Assembly (NCBI GenBank): GCA_002412925.1
Contig: DHVZ01000041.1
Location: 37,096-101,095 of the forward strand
Direction of reading: 5' to 3'
DNA: 64,000 bases
From: Anaerolineales bacterium UBA5195
Lineage (GTDB): Bacteria; Chloroflexota; Anaerolineae; Anaerolineales; Villigracilaceae
A model generated the notes under the pieces. It made no database searches, had not been told where the DNA came from, and saw nothing but the letters and a program-made list of their open reading frames with translations. This document shows, piece by piece, positions 7,707-15,542 of this stretch. The translations under genes were made by a program, and so were the position numbers. Position 1 is the stretch's first letter. Each line of letters starts with the position of its first letter.

Positions 7707-8804
7707 CTAGTTTTTGCCGGTGACCTGCCCCGCGATATAAGCGGCATCCGTACTCACGCCACCCAACAGGGACGAACTCAAAGCTGTCTGGAACATAAGA
7801 CCCAGAAAATACAATCCCGGAGCATCCTGGACGATGCCGCGCGAGTGCTTTGGGTAGCCATCTTCACCCAAAATGGGCAGGTCGATCCAATCATAAGATG
7901 GGAGAAAACCGGTTGCCCAGAGCACGCCTTCCACATCCAGAACACGGCCATCTTCGAACTGCGGTTTTCCCGCTTGCATACCGGAAATGCGAGGCTCAAG
8001 TTCAATCCCAGCCTGCGCAAGCTCATCGCGCCGGGCGCGTCCGAGCGGGGTACCGCGGTGAGATTCGCTCGCGCGGACTTTTCTCCCAATGGGCGTGTTC
8101 ACCGTCAGCACATGGTTCATGAACCACCAGATGGGATGACCGCCAAAGACTTTGCCCAGCGGCCCATTGGCCGGGATGCGCCCCACGTCCCGCCCCGCCA
8201 GCCAGACCCGTTTCCCCGCTCGCACAAGTTCCAAAGCGATCTCAGCCCCCGAGTTCCCCGCTCCAACCACCAGCACAGATTCAGCCGGAATACTCGACGA
8301 GTTGCAATACTCGCTCGAATGCAGCTGCAGGGTCGAAGCGTCTAGTTCGCCGGCAATCGGCGGAGTGTAGGGAGCCTGGAATGGGCCGGTTGCCACGATC
8401 ACATTACGGGCCGAGAGATTGGAGTCCCCGGTGGAGATGTGATATCCATTTCCATTGCGGCTGAGATGATTGACCCTAACTTTATGCCGCACCGGCAGGT
8501 TGAACTGTTGGGCATAGCCTTCTAGATAATCAGCAGCTTCATTTTTTGTGGGGAGGTAATCAGCGGGCCTGGGGAACCGCGAACCGGGCAGGTTGTTGAA
8601 CTTACTGGGGGTGAACAGTCTCAAACTGTCCCAGCGTTTACGCCAGGAATCGCCCGTGCGAGGGTTTTCATCGAGGATCATAAAGTTTTCGTGCTGGCGG
8701 GCAAGGAAATATCCTGCCGCCAAACCTGCCTGCCCCCCGCCTATCACAATTGTGTCGAAAGACTCATCCATACGGGATGAAGCCAGGGTTTGTTCTGTAC
8801 TCAT
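7707..8804 (-). CDS. Flavin-containing monooxygenase / NAD(P)-FAD oxidoreductase (CzcO/Trk-like)
   Basis: A 365-aa protein opening with an FAD Rossmann motif (TIVIGGGQAGLAAGYFLARQ) and the FMO-type stretch DSWRKRWDSLRLFTPSKFNN. A second, NADPH-type Rossmann motif (VLVVGAGNSGAEIALEL) follows near residue 175 and a late ATG-type motif is seen at GVLWATGFLP. It is soluble. ATG 8804 is preceded by AAAGGAG. It is divergent from the TetR gene at 8908 and shares an intergenic region with it, which is the usual arrangement for a repressor and its target. It probably oxygenates a small molecule; the substrate is unknown. Confidence 0.87.
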   Translation of the reverse strand: MSTEQTLASSRMDESFDTIVIGGGQAGLAAGYFLARQHENFMILDENPRTGDSWRKRWDSLRLFTPSKFNNLPGSRFPRPADYLPTKNEAADYLEGYAQQFNLPVRHKVRVNHLSRNGNGYHISTGDSNLSARNVIVATGPFQAPYTPPIAGELDASTLQLHSSEYCNSSSIPAESVLVVGAGNSGAEIALELVRAGKRVWLAGRDVGRIPANGPLGKVFGGHPIWWFMNHVLTVNTPIGRKVRASESHRGTPLGRARRDELAQAGIELEPRISGMQAGKPQFEDGRVLDVEGVLWATGFLPSYDWIDLPILGEDGYPKHSRGIVQDAPGLYFLGLMFQTALSSSLLGGVSTDAAYIAGQVTGKN

Positions 8805-8847
8805 CTTTTCTCCTTTACCAATAAACTTCCTGCCGAATTAGATACAC

Positions 8848-8855
8848 CTAAACTA
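8848..8855. promoter_or_regulatory. CTAAACTA motif in the divergent promoter region
   Basis: CTAAACTA, the core of the 15-bp repeats at 7215 and 9602, recurs here between the monooxygenase and tetR genes. A TATAAT element is at 8874-8879. It is a candidate TetR site, but the match is only eight bases. Confidence 0.3.
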
Positions 8856-8907
8856 TATTGAACATACTTATGATATAATTAATTAAAGCGAGAGTCAAGA
8901 GGTAAAT

Positions 8908-9552
8908 TTGAACAAGAATCCCACAAAGCGCAAATACGACTCTACCCGCCGGCAGGCCCAGGCCCGCTCCACACGCCGCGAGATCGTCGAGGCAGCCCGC
9001 CGCTTGTTCTTTTCATCTGGATACAGCGGCACAACCATTGAAATGATCGCACGCGAGGCAGGCGTCGCCACCGAAACAGTCTATGCCGTTTTTGGAAACA
9101 AAATGGCGATTCTGGCAAAGCTGGTGGATATTTCCATCGTTGGCGATGATGAACCCGTGCCCCTGCTGGAGCGCCCGAATATCCAGGCAGCCACTCAGAT
9201 CAACAACCCCGGTCAATTGATTGAAAAGTTTTCAACCGATATTGCCGGAATTATGCAGCGCATGAGCCCGGTCTTTATGCTGCTGCGCGCCACCGCCCCG
9301 TCCGAACCGGAAACCGCGGCATTACTGGAAAAGCTTTTGAAGGGACGCATCGAGGGGATGACATTTTTCGTCAGCCAATTAAAACGCATGGGGGCGCTCA
9401 GGGAAGGTCTCAGCGTGGAGCAGGCCGCCGAAACCACTTGGGTCATTTCGAGCGGCGAAGTCTTTCACATGCTGACGGTTGATCGCGGTTGGATGAAGGA
9501 GCAATACGTCCATTGGCTGGTGGTCACATTGGGGCGAGTGCTTTTGCACTGA
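8908..9552 (+). CDS. TetR/AcrR family transcriptional regulator
   Basis: 214 aa. The start is TTG at 8908, with AAGAGGT just upstream; no ATG fits the N-terminal domain better. Residues ~20-70 form the TetR DNA-binding domain (REIVEAARRLFFSSGYSGTT, then VATETVYAVFGNK), followed by a helical effector domain. It is divergent from the flavin monooxygenase gene and is the likely regulator of that unit. The C-terminal region resembles none that I can tie to a ligand. Confidence 0.9.
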   Translation: MNKNPTKRKYDSTRRQAQARSTRREIVEAARRLFFSSGYSGTTIEMIAREAGVATETVYAVFGNKMAILAKLVDISIVGDDEPVPLLERPNIQAATQINNPGQLIEKFSTDIAGIMQRMSPVFMLLRATAPSEPETAALLEKLLKGRIEGMTFFVSQLKRMGALREGLSVEQAAETTWVISSGEVFHMLTVDRGWMKEQYVHWLVVTLGRVLLH

Positions 9553-9598
9553 GAAACTCCCGAATTTTTCACGTTTCACATCAAAACACGCCTTGCAG

Positions 9599-9616
9599 TT
9601 GTAGTCTAAACTACAA
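9599..9616. repeat. 15-bp repeat, right copy, extended dyad
   Basis: TTGTAGT-CTAA-ACTACAA is a perfect 7-bp dyad. Bases 9602-9616 are identical to 7215-7229. It lies 46 bases behind the TetR gene. Confidence 0.55.
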
Positions 9617-9722
9617 ATTCAAGAACACTGTTGAAAAAGAGTGGCGATGATTGGGATTATAGAATTTCCCGGTATTGTTAACTTGATACATGTTCACCTT
9701 TTATCACTCTGGACAGGAACAA

Positions 9723-9751
9723 AAAAGCGGACGTAAATCACGTCCGCTTTT
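9723..9751. terminator. Bidirectional rho-independent terminator
   Basis: Stem AAAAGCGGACGT (9723-9734), loop AAATC, stem ACGTCCGCTTTT (9740-9751). It sits between the convergent TetR and beta-propeller genes with A/T runs suitable for both directions. Confidence 0.85.
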
Positions 9752-9763
9752 GAAACCTTGTAT

Positions 9764-11164
9764 TTATGGTCGCCAGGAGAAGGAACACGCCTGTTCACTG
9801 GATGTCAGGCCCTTGATCTCCAACGGGATGGCTTGCCCGGTTTCGAGAGCAACCGCCACAAAATGCGGGATGCCATCATAAACATGCATTAACAGGTACT
9901 GGTTGTCGCTGGAAAACTGAAAATTCCAAAAAGATGGTTCCACATAAATATCATCGGCGACGTACACTTCGCGCACGGAACCTTCCGCAGGAAAAACGCT
10001 CAAACCACCCGCCGCAGCCGATTGAGCGGTGCGCGCACCGATGTAGACCCGGCGCTGGTTGGCAAATGCGACCAGCGAGGCATCCGGCGACCAGGCCAGC
10101 GGGTAAATACCGGACGTGTAATTCGAGAAGGCCCCAAAGGTCTGGATCACACTGCCATCCAGCGCCAGCACATCAACAGATTTTGTGGGTGTATTGTTGG
10201 TTTCTCCCGGGGCATCCACGGCCAACAGTGCGCCGCCAGCGGGAGCGAGCGTGTAAAACGCCTGGCGCTCTGATGTGAACAACGGCCTGATCTCGCCATT
10301 CAGGGTCAACAACTCGAAGGTGTATTCCGCGGCGGGATACAAACCCTGCCTGTGCTGCAGGAGCAGACTGTTGCCGATCCAACCGTGGATCGAGGCGCTG
10401 ATAGTGCTCAATTGTTGCAGACCGGAGCCGTCCGGGTGAACGAGGTAGATGCCGTCATCGGCCTGGGCTGGGTGGAACGCCCAGGCGCTACTCAATACCT
10501 GGAAGGCGATCCGCTGTCCATCAGACGACCAGGTGGGGGTGTAGAAAAATTTTCGTTCGGCGCGATAGACTTCCCGCCAGGTATTCAACTGCGCGTCGAA
10601 CAGGTACAGGGTGGATGGAGAAATTTCAAAGTCTGCGGGAGATTGATTGGCGAGTTGCGCCAGCTCATCTTTGGTTTTGCCTGTGGAGAGTTCGTCTTCC
10701 GGGTGCGTCACCAGCAAACCATATCGCCCTTCCGGCGACCAGATCAGCCCGCCACCATCCACCCCAGAAACATCTTTCATGTTAAACGGGGTTTGCACGG
10801 TTTCCAACTCGGGGCATTCGATCAGGCCAACCACACACGAACCCGGCAGGCGCGCCAAGCGAGATGTTGATTCGTCAATCCCGGCCGAGGGTTCGGCGGG
10901 GGGAATATATTCCTTCGAGGTGATAATGGTGAAATACAGTTCGCCGTACGGGTCACGTTCCGGGGTGGGAATGCCGGTTGGGACAGAAGAAACTTCCGGG
11001 GTATCGGTCGAAGCGGGTAACGATGTGGGAGATGAATCCGCCGGTAAAACGGAAGCAGGTGTCGGGTCGGTTTCGATGCTCACGTTGAAAACACTGTGGG
11101 GCAGCAACCATCCCAATCCGAGCAAAAAAAGTGAAGCTATCAGGCTAATAATTGAACGTTTCAT
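9764..11164 (-). CDS. Membrane-anchored or secreted TolB-like beta-propeller protein
   Basis: 466 aa. Residues 1-25 form a hydrophobic signal/anchor (MKRSIISLIASLFLLGLGWL), followed by a Thr/Ser/Pro-rich extracytoplasmic linker to about residue 70. The rest carries repeated WD40/PD40-type blades such as LIWSPEGRYGLLVT, PTWSSDGQRIAFQV, LAWSPDASLVAFAN and FQFSSDNQYLLMHV. Such proteins act outside the membrane in binding or sensing; no enzyme motif is seen. The start is ATG 11164 with AAGGAGA upstream. The promoter region carries three 11-bp-spaced TGTCA repeats, so the two-component system directly upstream (11279-12894) probably controls it. Confidence 0.8.
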   Translation of the reverse strand: MKRSIISLIASLFLLGLGWLLPHSVFNVSIETDPTPASVLPADSSPTSLPASTDTPEVSSVPTGIPTPERDPYGELYFTIITSKEYIPPAEPSAGIDESTSRLARLPGSCVVGLIECPELETVQTPFNMKDVSGVDGGGLIWSPEGRYGLLVTHPEDELSTGKTKDELAQLANQSPADFEISPSTLYLFDAQLNTWREVYRAERKFFYTPTWSSDGQRIAFQVLSSAWAFHPAQADDGIYLVHPDGSGLQQLSTISASIHGWIGNSLLLQHRQGLYPAAEYTFELLTLNGEIRPLFTSERQAFYTLAPAGGALLAVDAPGETNNTPTKSVDVLALDGSVIQTFGAFSNYTSGIYPLAWSPDASLVAFANQRRVYIGARTAQSAAAGGLSVFPAEGSVREVYVADDIYVEPSFWNFQFSSDNQYLLMHVYDGIPHFVAVALETGQAIPLEIKGLTSSEQACSFSWRP

Positions 11165-11205
11165 AAGGGTCTCCTTTTTGTGATGTCCAATTTATAACAA
11201 CTGGA

Positions 11206-11232
11206 TGTCACAAGCCTGTCACGCGGCTGTCA
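11206..11232 (-). promoter_or_regulatory. OmpR/PhoB-type tandem binding site upstream of the beta-propeller gene
   Basis: TGTCA occurs at 11206, 11217 and 11228, exactly 11 bases apart, the helical-turn spacing bound by winged-helix response regulators. A TATAAA-type -10 lies about 10 bases further towards the gene, so the repeats cover the -35 position, as expected for activation. Confidence 0.6.
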
Positions 11233-11278
11233 GGGTTTGGTGACAGGCTGTTGGCGGAGATGTTGCGTTAAGCCGTTT

Positions 11279-12181
11279 TTAGACCGGCAGGCGGACGGTA
11301 AATACAGTCCCCCGCCCGAGGGCCGGGTCGCTGCGCAGGGAGATTTCTCCGCCATGAAGTTGAACAATGCGCCGCGCCAGCGCCAACCCGAGTCCGCTGC
11401 CTTCCGTTTCGCGAGCATTTTCTCCTCGATACAGGTCATCGAAAATACGCTGCTGATCCTGCAAGGCGATGCCCGCACCGCCATCGGCCACTTCAATGAA
11501 CAAAGCGCGCCCATCTTCGCGAACACGGACTTCAACGGCATCGGCGGCGGAGCTGTATTTGAGAGCATTGTCGAGCAGGTTGTAAACAGCCAGACCGAGC
11601 ATGTCGCGGTCACCGGTCACTGGCGGCAGAGCCGGCACCCTGGAAACCATCAGGTTAATACTGCGCCCCCGATAGGCCGGGAGGCCATTCGCCGCGCCAA
11701 CCATTTCATCCACCAGCTCAGCGACATTCACGGGGCGATGCTCGAGCATGCGGGCGTCCAGTTCGGCCAGTTTGCGCAGATCACGCAGGATGCGCCCCAG
11801 GCGTGTGGCAGCCTGGCTGGCATTATCGACCGCGGCCTGGATGTCGGCGGCGCTTTGCGCTTCGCGCAAGTTGGTTAACGCGGCCTGCAAACCCGTAAGC
11901 GGGTTTTTCAACTCATGGTCAAGCCGCCGCAGGAATTGGCGATGCGATTCGTCCCGTTCGCGGGTGATTTTGTCAACGGATCGCTCTTTTCCCCACTCGA
12001 AAGCAACAGCCAGGAGTTGGATCAGCACCGCCAGCCCTAACAGGACGGCAAAAATCCCGGCGCCGATGCCCACCCGAAAAACCATGACCGGCTCCGGCTG
12101 CCAGAAAACAGGGATAAGATAGAGCGCCAGAGCCCCAACGGCCAACGAAAACAACGCGAGAATGGCAAGAAATTGTTTCAC
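11279..12181 (-). CDS. Sensor histidine kinase
   Basis: 300 aa. Two N-terminal membrane helices (residues ~4-25 and ~35-60) with almost no external loop, then HisKA with phospho-acceptor His89 in RRLDHELKNPLTGLQ. The HATPase module shows the N box (NLLDNALKYS), G1 (VADGGAGI) and G2 (GSGLGLALARRIV). Its short sensor region suggests intramembrane sensing or sensing through a partner; the neighbouring exported beta-propeller protein is a candidate. It overlaps the response regulator stop by four bases (ATGA), showing translational coupling. Confidence 0.92.
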   Translation of the reverse strand: MKQFLAILALFSLAVGALALYLIPVFWQPEPVMVFRVGIGAGIFAVLLGLAVLIQLLAVAFEWGKERSVDKITRERDESHRQFLRRLDHELKNPLTGLQAALTNLREAQSAADIQAAVDNASQAATRLGRILRDLRKLAELDARMLEHRPVNVAELVDEMVGAANGLPAYRGRSINLMVSRVPALPPVTGDRDMLGLAVYNLLDNALKYSSAADAVEVRVREDGRALFIEVADGGAGIALQDQQRIFDDLYRGENARETEGSGLGLALARRIVQLHGGEISLRSDPALGRGTVFTVRLPV

Positions 12182-12894
12182 GGCAGCATCCTGACCGGGG
12201 CTACAAAACAGTAGCCTTCACCGGCCTGCGTTTCGATGAATTTCGGTTCAGACGGGTCATCGCCGAGCGCTTTGCGCAGTTCGAACATACGGGTATCGAC
12301 GGTGCGAGTCCCCGCCGGGTATTCCCAGCCCCAGACCAGTTGCAATAAGCGCTCACGGCTGATGACTTCATCTGGGTGGGTCATCAGATATTCGAGCACG
12401 GCAAAGGATTTGGGACTGAGATCGAGCAGCCTTCCGTTGAGTGTGGCGCGGCGCGCGCGGCGGTCAAGGATCAGGTCATGGGCGGAAAGCCGCCAGGCGG
12501 TGGCAAGCGAAGGTTGTCCGCTTTGCGAGCGGCGCAGAACAGCGCGGACGCGCGCCAGTAGTTCGTGCGATTCGAAGGGTTTGTTCAGGTAATCATCCGC
12601 GCCTTCTTCCAGCGCCAGGGCGCGTTCAATGGCATCGCCGACCTGGGTAAGCAGGATGGTCGGCGTTTGCAACCCGGCGCGGCGCAAGCGGCGCAGCACT
12701 TCGCGCCCGTCCATGCGAGGCATGAGCACATCCAGCACGATCAGGTCAGGGCGCAGAGTCTGGGCTTTTTCGAGCGCGTCCACGCCGTTGGCAGCAGTCA
12801 AAACGTGGAATCCGGCGCGCTCAAAAAACGGCACCAGGCTGTTGGAAATCGTCGGGTCATCATCCGCAATAAGAAGGTCGGGGCGGTCATTCAT
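12178..12894 (-). CDS. OmpR/PhoB family response regulator
   Basis: 238 aa from ATG 12894; the longer reading from 12963 adds 23 residues that do not belong to the receiver fold and would run through a palindrome. The receiver has the acidic pair DDD at 11-13, phospho-acceptor Asp55 (LIVLDVLMPRMDG) and the conserved Lys near 106 (LNKPFESHELL). A C-terminal winged helix (RRATLNGRLLDLSPKSFAVL, GTRTVDTRMFELRKALGDD) binds DNA. It pairs with the kinase at 11279-12181. The 11-bp-spaced repeats at 11206-11232 are its best candidate site. Confidence 0.93.
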   Translation of the reverse strand: MNDRPDLLIADDDPTISNSLVPFFERAGFHVLTAANGVDALEKAQTLRPDLIVLDVLMPRMDGREVLRRLRRAGLQTPTILLTQVGDAIERALALEEGADDYLNKPFESHELLARVRAVLRRSQSGQPSLATAWRLSAHDLILDRRARRATLNGRLLDLSPKSFAVLEYLMTHPDEVISRERLLQLVWGWEYPAGTRTVDTRMFELRKALGDDPSEPKFIETQAGEGYCFVAPVRMLP

Positions 12895-12929
12895 ACTGAA
12901 AATTATAGCGGGAAAAACAGAATCAGGAC

Positions 12930-12955
12930 ACCGTGTCACGAAACGGTGACACGGT
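12930..12955. promoter_or_regulatory. Perfect inverted repeat upstream of the two-component operon
   Basis: ACCGTGTCAC-GAAACG-GTGACACGGT has 10-bp perfect arms, 36 bases before the response regulator start. Each arm contains TGTCA, the unit repeated at 11206-11232, so autoregulation by the same regulator is likely. Confidence 0.55.
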
Positions 12956-12976
12956 GCCGCCAAACCTGTCCCATCT

Positions 12977-13205
12977 CAAATCGCGGCCCACTAATGAGCA
13001 GCTCATCATCAAGCCCGCGATCCATTTTTTCGGCAAAGATTTATACCAAATATGGGTTAAAACAAAAAGCGCCCATCAATGCACGCCTTCTTGGTACAAA
13101 ATCTTCAAAAAATCTCACAAAGCCTAAATAAAAAGCAGAACTCCTGAGAGAATTTGGTTCTCTCAGGAGTTCTGTTATACCGGATTTACTTCGATCCGGC
13201 CCCGA
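12977..13205. repeat. ~230-bp dispersed repeat, left copy, with long hairpin
   Basis: It matches 46687-46915 in the same orientation. CAAATCGCGGCCCAC is shared at 12977 and 46687, CGCGATCCATTTTTT follows at identical spacing, then a GGTACAAAATC segment. Next is an identical 39-base hairpin (here 13136-13174: arms CAGAACTCCTGAGAGAA / TTCTCTCAGGAGTTCTG, loop TTTGG). The copy ends in a decayed CGGCCCCGACTGGG where the other copy has a tRNA T-arm-like sequence. No gene is seen in 12895-13331; the remainder (13206-13331) has nothing recognisable. Confidence 0.75.
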
Positions 13206-13331
13206 CTGGGATGGAGGGGGTACCGAAGTAAATTTGGGGGGACAGGATTTCCCTGAAATTTAATTTGTAAAAGAACAGCGATTACTCCCGCCATTTTACT
13301 TCACGAGACGTAATTCAATAAGCCTGTAATC

Positions 13332-13745
13332 TTATTCAAACCCATTATTTTGCGGATGTACCACCTTTAGCCCAAGATGTGTTTCGCAACCATCGAAATC
13401 GCTGTCGTTGTGAAGTAGTTCATGGTCGTTTTCGATGCAATAGGTAGCAATCAAGTTATCAATAGTTTTTCGAACCGTAATTCCTTTTTGGCGCAAAATA
13501 CGATAATTTCGAGCACTCTGAATCGCCAAATCAGGATTTACCAGGTTCCCTTGCAAATATTTACCAAGTGCGCGACGCGCTTTTTCAAAATCAACCTCTT
13601 GACGGAACCCCTGTAACACTTCGGCCAGCATCAAGTCCCCCACCAGAATCGGCGTAGTTTCCAGAATGCTGTTCAAGTAATCTGTTTGCAGATTTTCAAC
13701 ACCATTGAAATAGTCAATCCAGACCGTTGAGTCAACCACAAGCAT
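13332..13745 (-). CDS. vapC: VapC-type PIN-domain toxin
   Basis: 137 aa with the PIN acidic set: Asp5 (VVDSTVWIDYF), Glu42 (LAEVLQGF), Asp96 (TIDNLIATYC) and Asp115-118 (NDSDFD). Family members are Mg-dependent RNases that cut tRNA or rRNA. The cognate antitoxin gene is five bases upstream on the same strand. All catalytic positions are present, so the toxin looks intact. Confidence 0.92.
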   Translation of the reverse strand: MLVVDSTVWIDYFNGVENLQTDYLNSILETTPILVGDLMLAEVLQGFRQEVDFEKARRALGKYLQGNLVNPDLAIQSARNYRILRQKGITVRKTIDNLIATYCIENDHELLHNDSDFDGCETHLGLKVVHPQNNGFE

Positions 13746-13750
13746 GACGG

Positions 13751-13954
13751 CTACCCAATAAAGCGCGACTGGCGTTGTTCATCGAGGTTGCCTTCCCACT
13801 TCAATTTGCCACGCAACTGGCGAATTTCAGCCTGTTCACGTAACAAGATGAGGGTCCGCAAAGCTTCATGCACAACTTCGCGCTTGGTTTTGATCCCGGT
13901 CAATTTTTGGGCGCGTTCGATTAAGTTTTCATCCAAAACAATATTGGTTCTCAT
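13751..13954 (-). CDS. vapB: VapB-type ribbon-helix-helix antitoxin
   Basis: 67 aa beginning MRTNIVLDENLIERAQKLTG and KREVVHEALRTLI, the common VapB form paired with PIN toxins. ATG 13954 is chosen (GAGG upstream); the upstream ATG at 13987 would place the start inside the operator palindrome. The C-terminal tail (LKWEGNLDEQRQSR) is the type that inserts into the PIN active site. It is expected to repress its own promoter. Confidence 0.9.
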   Translation of the reverse strand: MRTNIVLDENLIERAQKLTGIKTKREVVHEALRTLILLREQAEIRQLRGKLKWEGNLDEQRQSRFIG

Positions 13955-13976
13955 GTTTGCATCCTCGCAAAACGTG

Positions 13977-14009
13977 TGTATAATCACAGAATTTTATGTG
14001 TATTATACA
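13977..14009. promoter_or_regulatory. vapBC operator dyad
   Basis: TGTATAATCAC (13977-13987) and GTGTATTATACA (13998-14009) form an inverted repeat with one bulged base, overlapping a TATAAT-type -10. This is the typical autoregulatory layout of type II toxin-antitoxin operons. Confidence 0.6.
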
Positions 14010-14121
14010 ACGAATTCAATACACAAGCCGAATCAAGAAAAAGGGCCATTTTCCCTCGGAAAATAAGCGCGACAGTTACAGCTAGGCAGGATAAATTGAG
14101 CTTTAGGCGAACTCATCATTT

Positions 14122-15522
14122 TTAGATATGGATTGCGCTGCCCAGCGCGCCATGCGCCGCTTCCATTAACGCTTCGGAAATGGTCGGGTGCGCGTGGACA
14201 TTGCGGGCAATTTCTTCGGGAGTCAACTCCAGCATGTGCGCCAGGGTCAGTTCGGGGAGCAGTTCGGTTACTTCCGGGCCGATCATGTGCGCGCCCAAAA
14301 TCTCACCATACTTCTCATCCACCACCAGCTTGACCCAGCCAGCGTAATCACCCAGTCCGAGCGCCTTGCCGTTGGCCTGGAAGGGGAACCGCCCAATCTT
14401 GACGCTGTAGCCGCGTTCCTTCGCCTGCGCCTCGGTCAGGCCAAACGAGGCAATCTGCGGCTGGCAGTAGGTGGCGCGCGGCATCATCTCGTAATCGAGC
14501 GTGACCGTCTCGTGTCCGGCGATATTCTCGGCGCAAACAATCCCCATCGCCGAACCGACATGCGCCAGCATCAGTTTGCCGGTCACATCGCCAATCGCCC
14601 AAATGCCCGGCATGTTGGTGGCCATCTTTTCGTCGATTTCGACAAAGCCGCGTTCTGAAAGCTTGACGCCGACTTCTTCCAGGCCGAGTCCTTTGGAATT
14701 GGGGCGGAAGCCGATCGCCACGAGGGCCTGTTCCGCTTCGAGGACTTTGGTTTCCCCGCCAGCCGAGACCGTGACTTGCACACCCGTTTCCGTGGTCTCG
14801 ACCGCCTCGACTTTGTGCCCAACGAGCGTTTTGATTCCGCGCTTCTTGAAAGCCTTCTCCAGTTCCGCGCTGACTTCTTCATCTTCCAGCGGCACGATCC
14901 GCGGCAGCATCTCGACAATGGTCACTTCCACGCCGTAGGAGTTCCAGACCGTTGAAAATTCCACGCCGATCGCGCCTGAACCGATCACGACCACGGATTT
15001 GGGCAGCTTCTCCTGTAAAATCGCTTCCTGGTAGGTGACGACTTTCTCGCCATCCACTTTCCACGCGCCTGGGACGGCGGACGAAGCCCCAGTGGCAACG
15101 ATGATATTTTTGGCGCTGAGTTCCGTCAATTTGCCGTCTTTATCGGTCACGGTAACCGCAGTCGGGGAAGTCAGTTTGGCAGCTCCCATATAGACGGTAA
15201 TCCCGTTTTTCTTCATCAAAAAGCCCACACCCTTGACCAGTCGATCCGAGACCTGGCGGCTGCGTTTGACGGCCACGCCAAAATCGAGCTTCAGGTTTTC
15301 AAACGAAAAGCCAAACTCTTTGCCGCGTTCGCGCAGGGTATGCGCGATTTCAGCATTCCGCAGCAGCGCCTTCGAAGGGATGCAGCCCACGTTCAAGCAG
15401 ACGCCGCCCAGCCATTGCTTGTCGACGATGGCAGTTTTCAATCCCAATTGCGCGGCCTTGATCGCGGCGACATACCCGCCCGGCCCGGCGCCGATCACAA
15501 CGACATCATACGCTTCAGTCAT
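14122..15522 (-). CDS. lpdA: Dihydrolipoyl dehydrogenase (E3)
   Basis: 466 aa, the usual length. FAD motif VVVIGAGPGGYVAAIKAAQL, redox disulfide Cys42/Cys47 (GGVCLNVGCIPSKAL), NAD motif VVVIGSGAIGVEFSTVW, second FAD motif (MPGIWAIGDVTGKLMLAHVG) and the C-terminal catalytic His in NVHAHPTISEALMEAA. It reoxidises lipoyl groups of 2-oxoacid dehydrogenases or the glycine cleavage H protein. It is the only E3 in the window, and E1a/E1b/E2 genes lie at 29-32 kb on the same strand, so it may serve that complex. Confidence 0.95.
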   Translation of the reverse strand: MTEAYDVVVIGAGPGGYVAAIKAAQLGLKTAIVDKQWLGGVCLNVGCIPSKALLRNAEIAHTLRERGKEFGFSFENLKLDFGVAVKRSRQVSDRLVKGVGFLMKKNGITVYMGAAKLTSPTAVTVTDKDGKLTELSAKNIIVATGASSAVPGAWKVDGEKVVTYQEAILQEKLPKSVVVIGSGAIGVEFSTVWNSYGVEVTIVEMLPRIVPLEDEEVSAELEKAFKKRGIKTLVGHKVEAVETTETGVQVTVSAGGETKVLEAEQALVAIGFRPNSKGLGLEEVGVKLSERGFVEIDEKMATNMPGIWAIGDVTGKLMLAHVGSAMGIVCAENIAGHETVTLDYEMMPRATYCQPQIASFGLTEAQAKERGYSVKIGRFPFQANGKALGLGDYAGWVKLVVDEKYGEILGAHMIGPEVTELLPELTLAHMLELTPEEIARNVHAHPTISEALMEAAHGALGSAIHI

Positions 15523-15542
15523 GTAAATCTCCGTTCCATAAT

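Noticed and set aside
13136..13174. CRISPR repeat or simple terminator
   Set aside because: The hairpin occurs once in each of two distant copies, not in an array. No T-run follows directly, so it is listed as part of a dispersed repeat.
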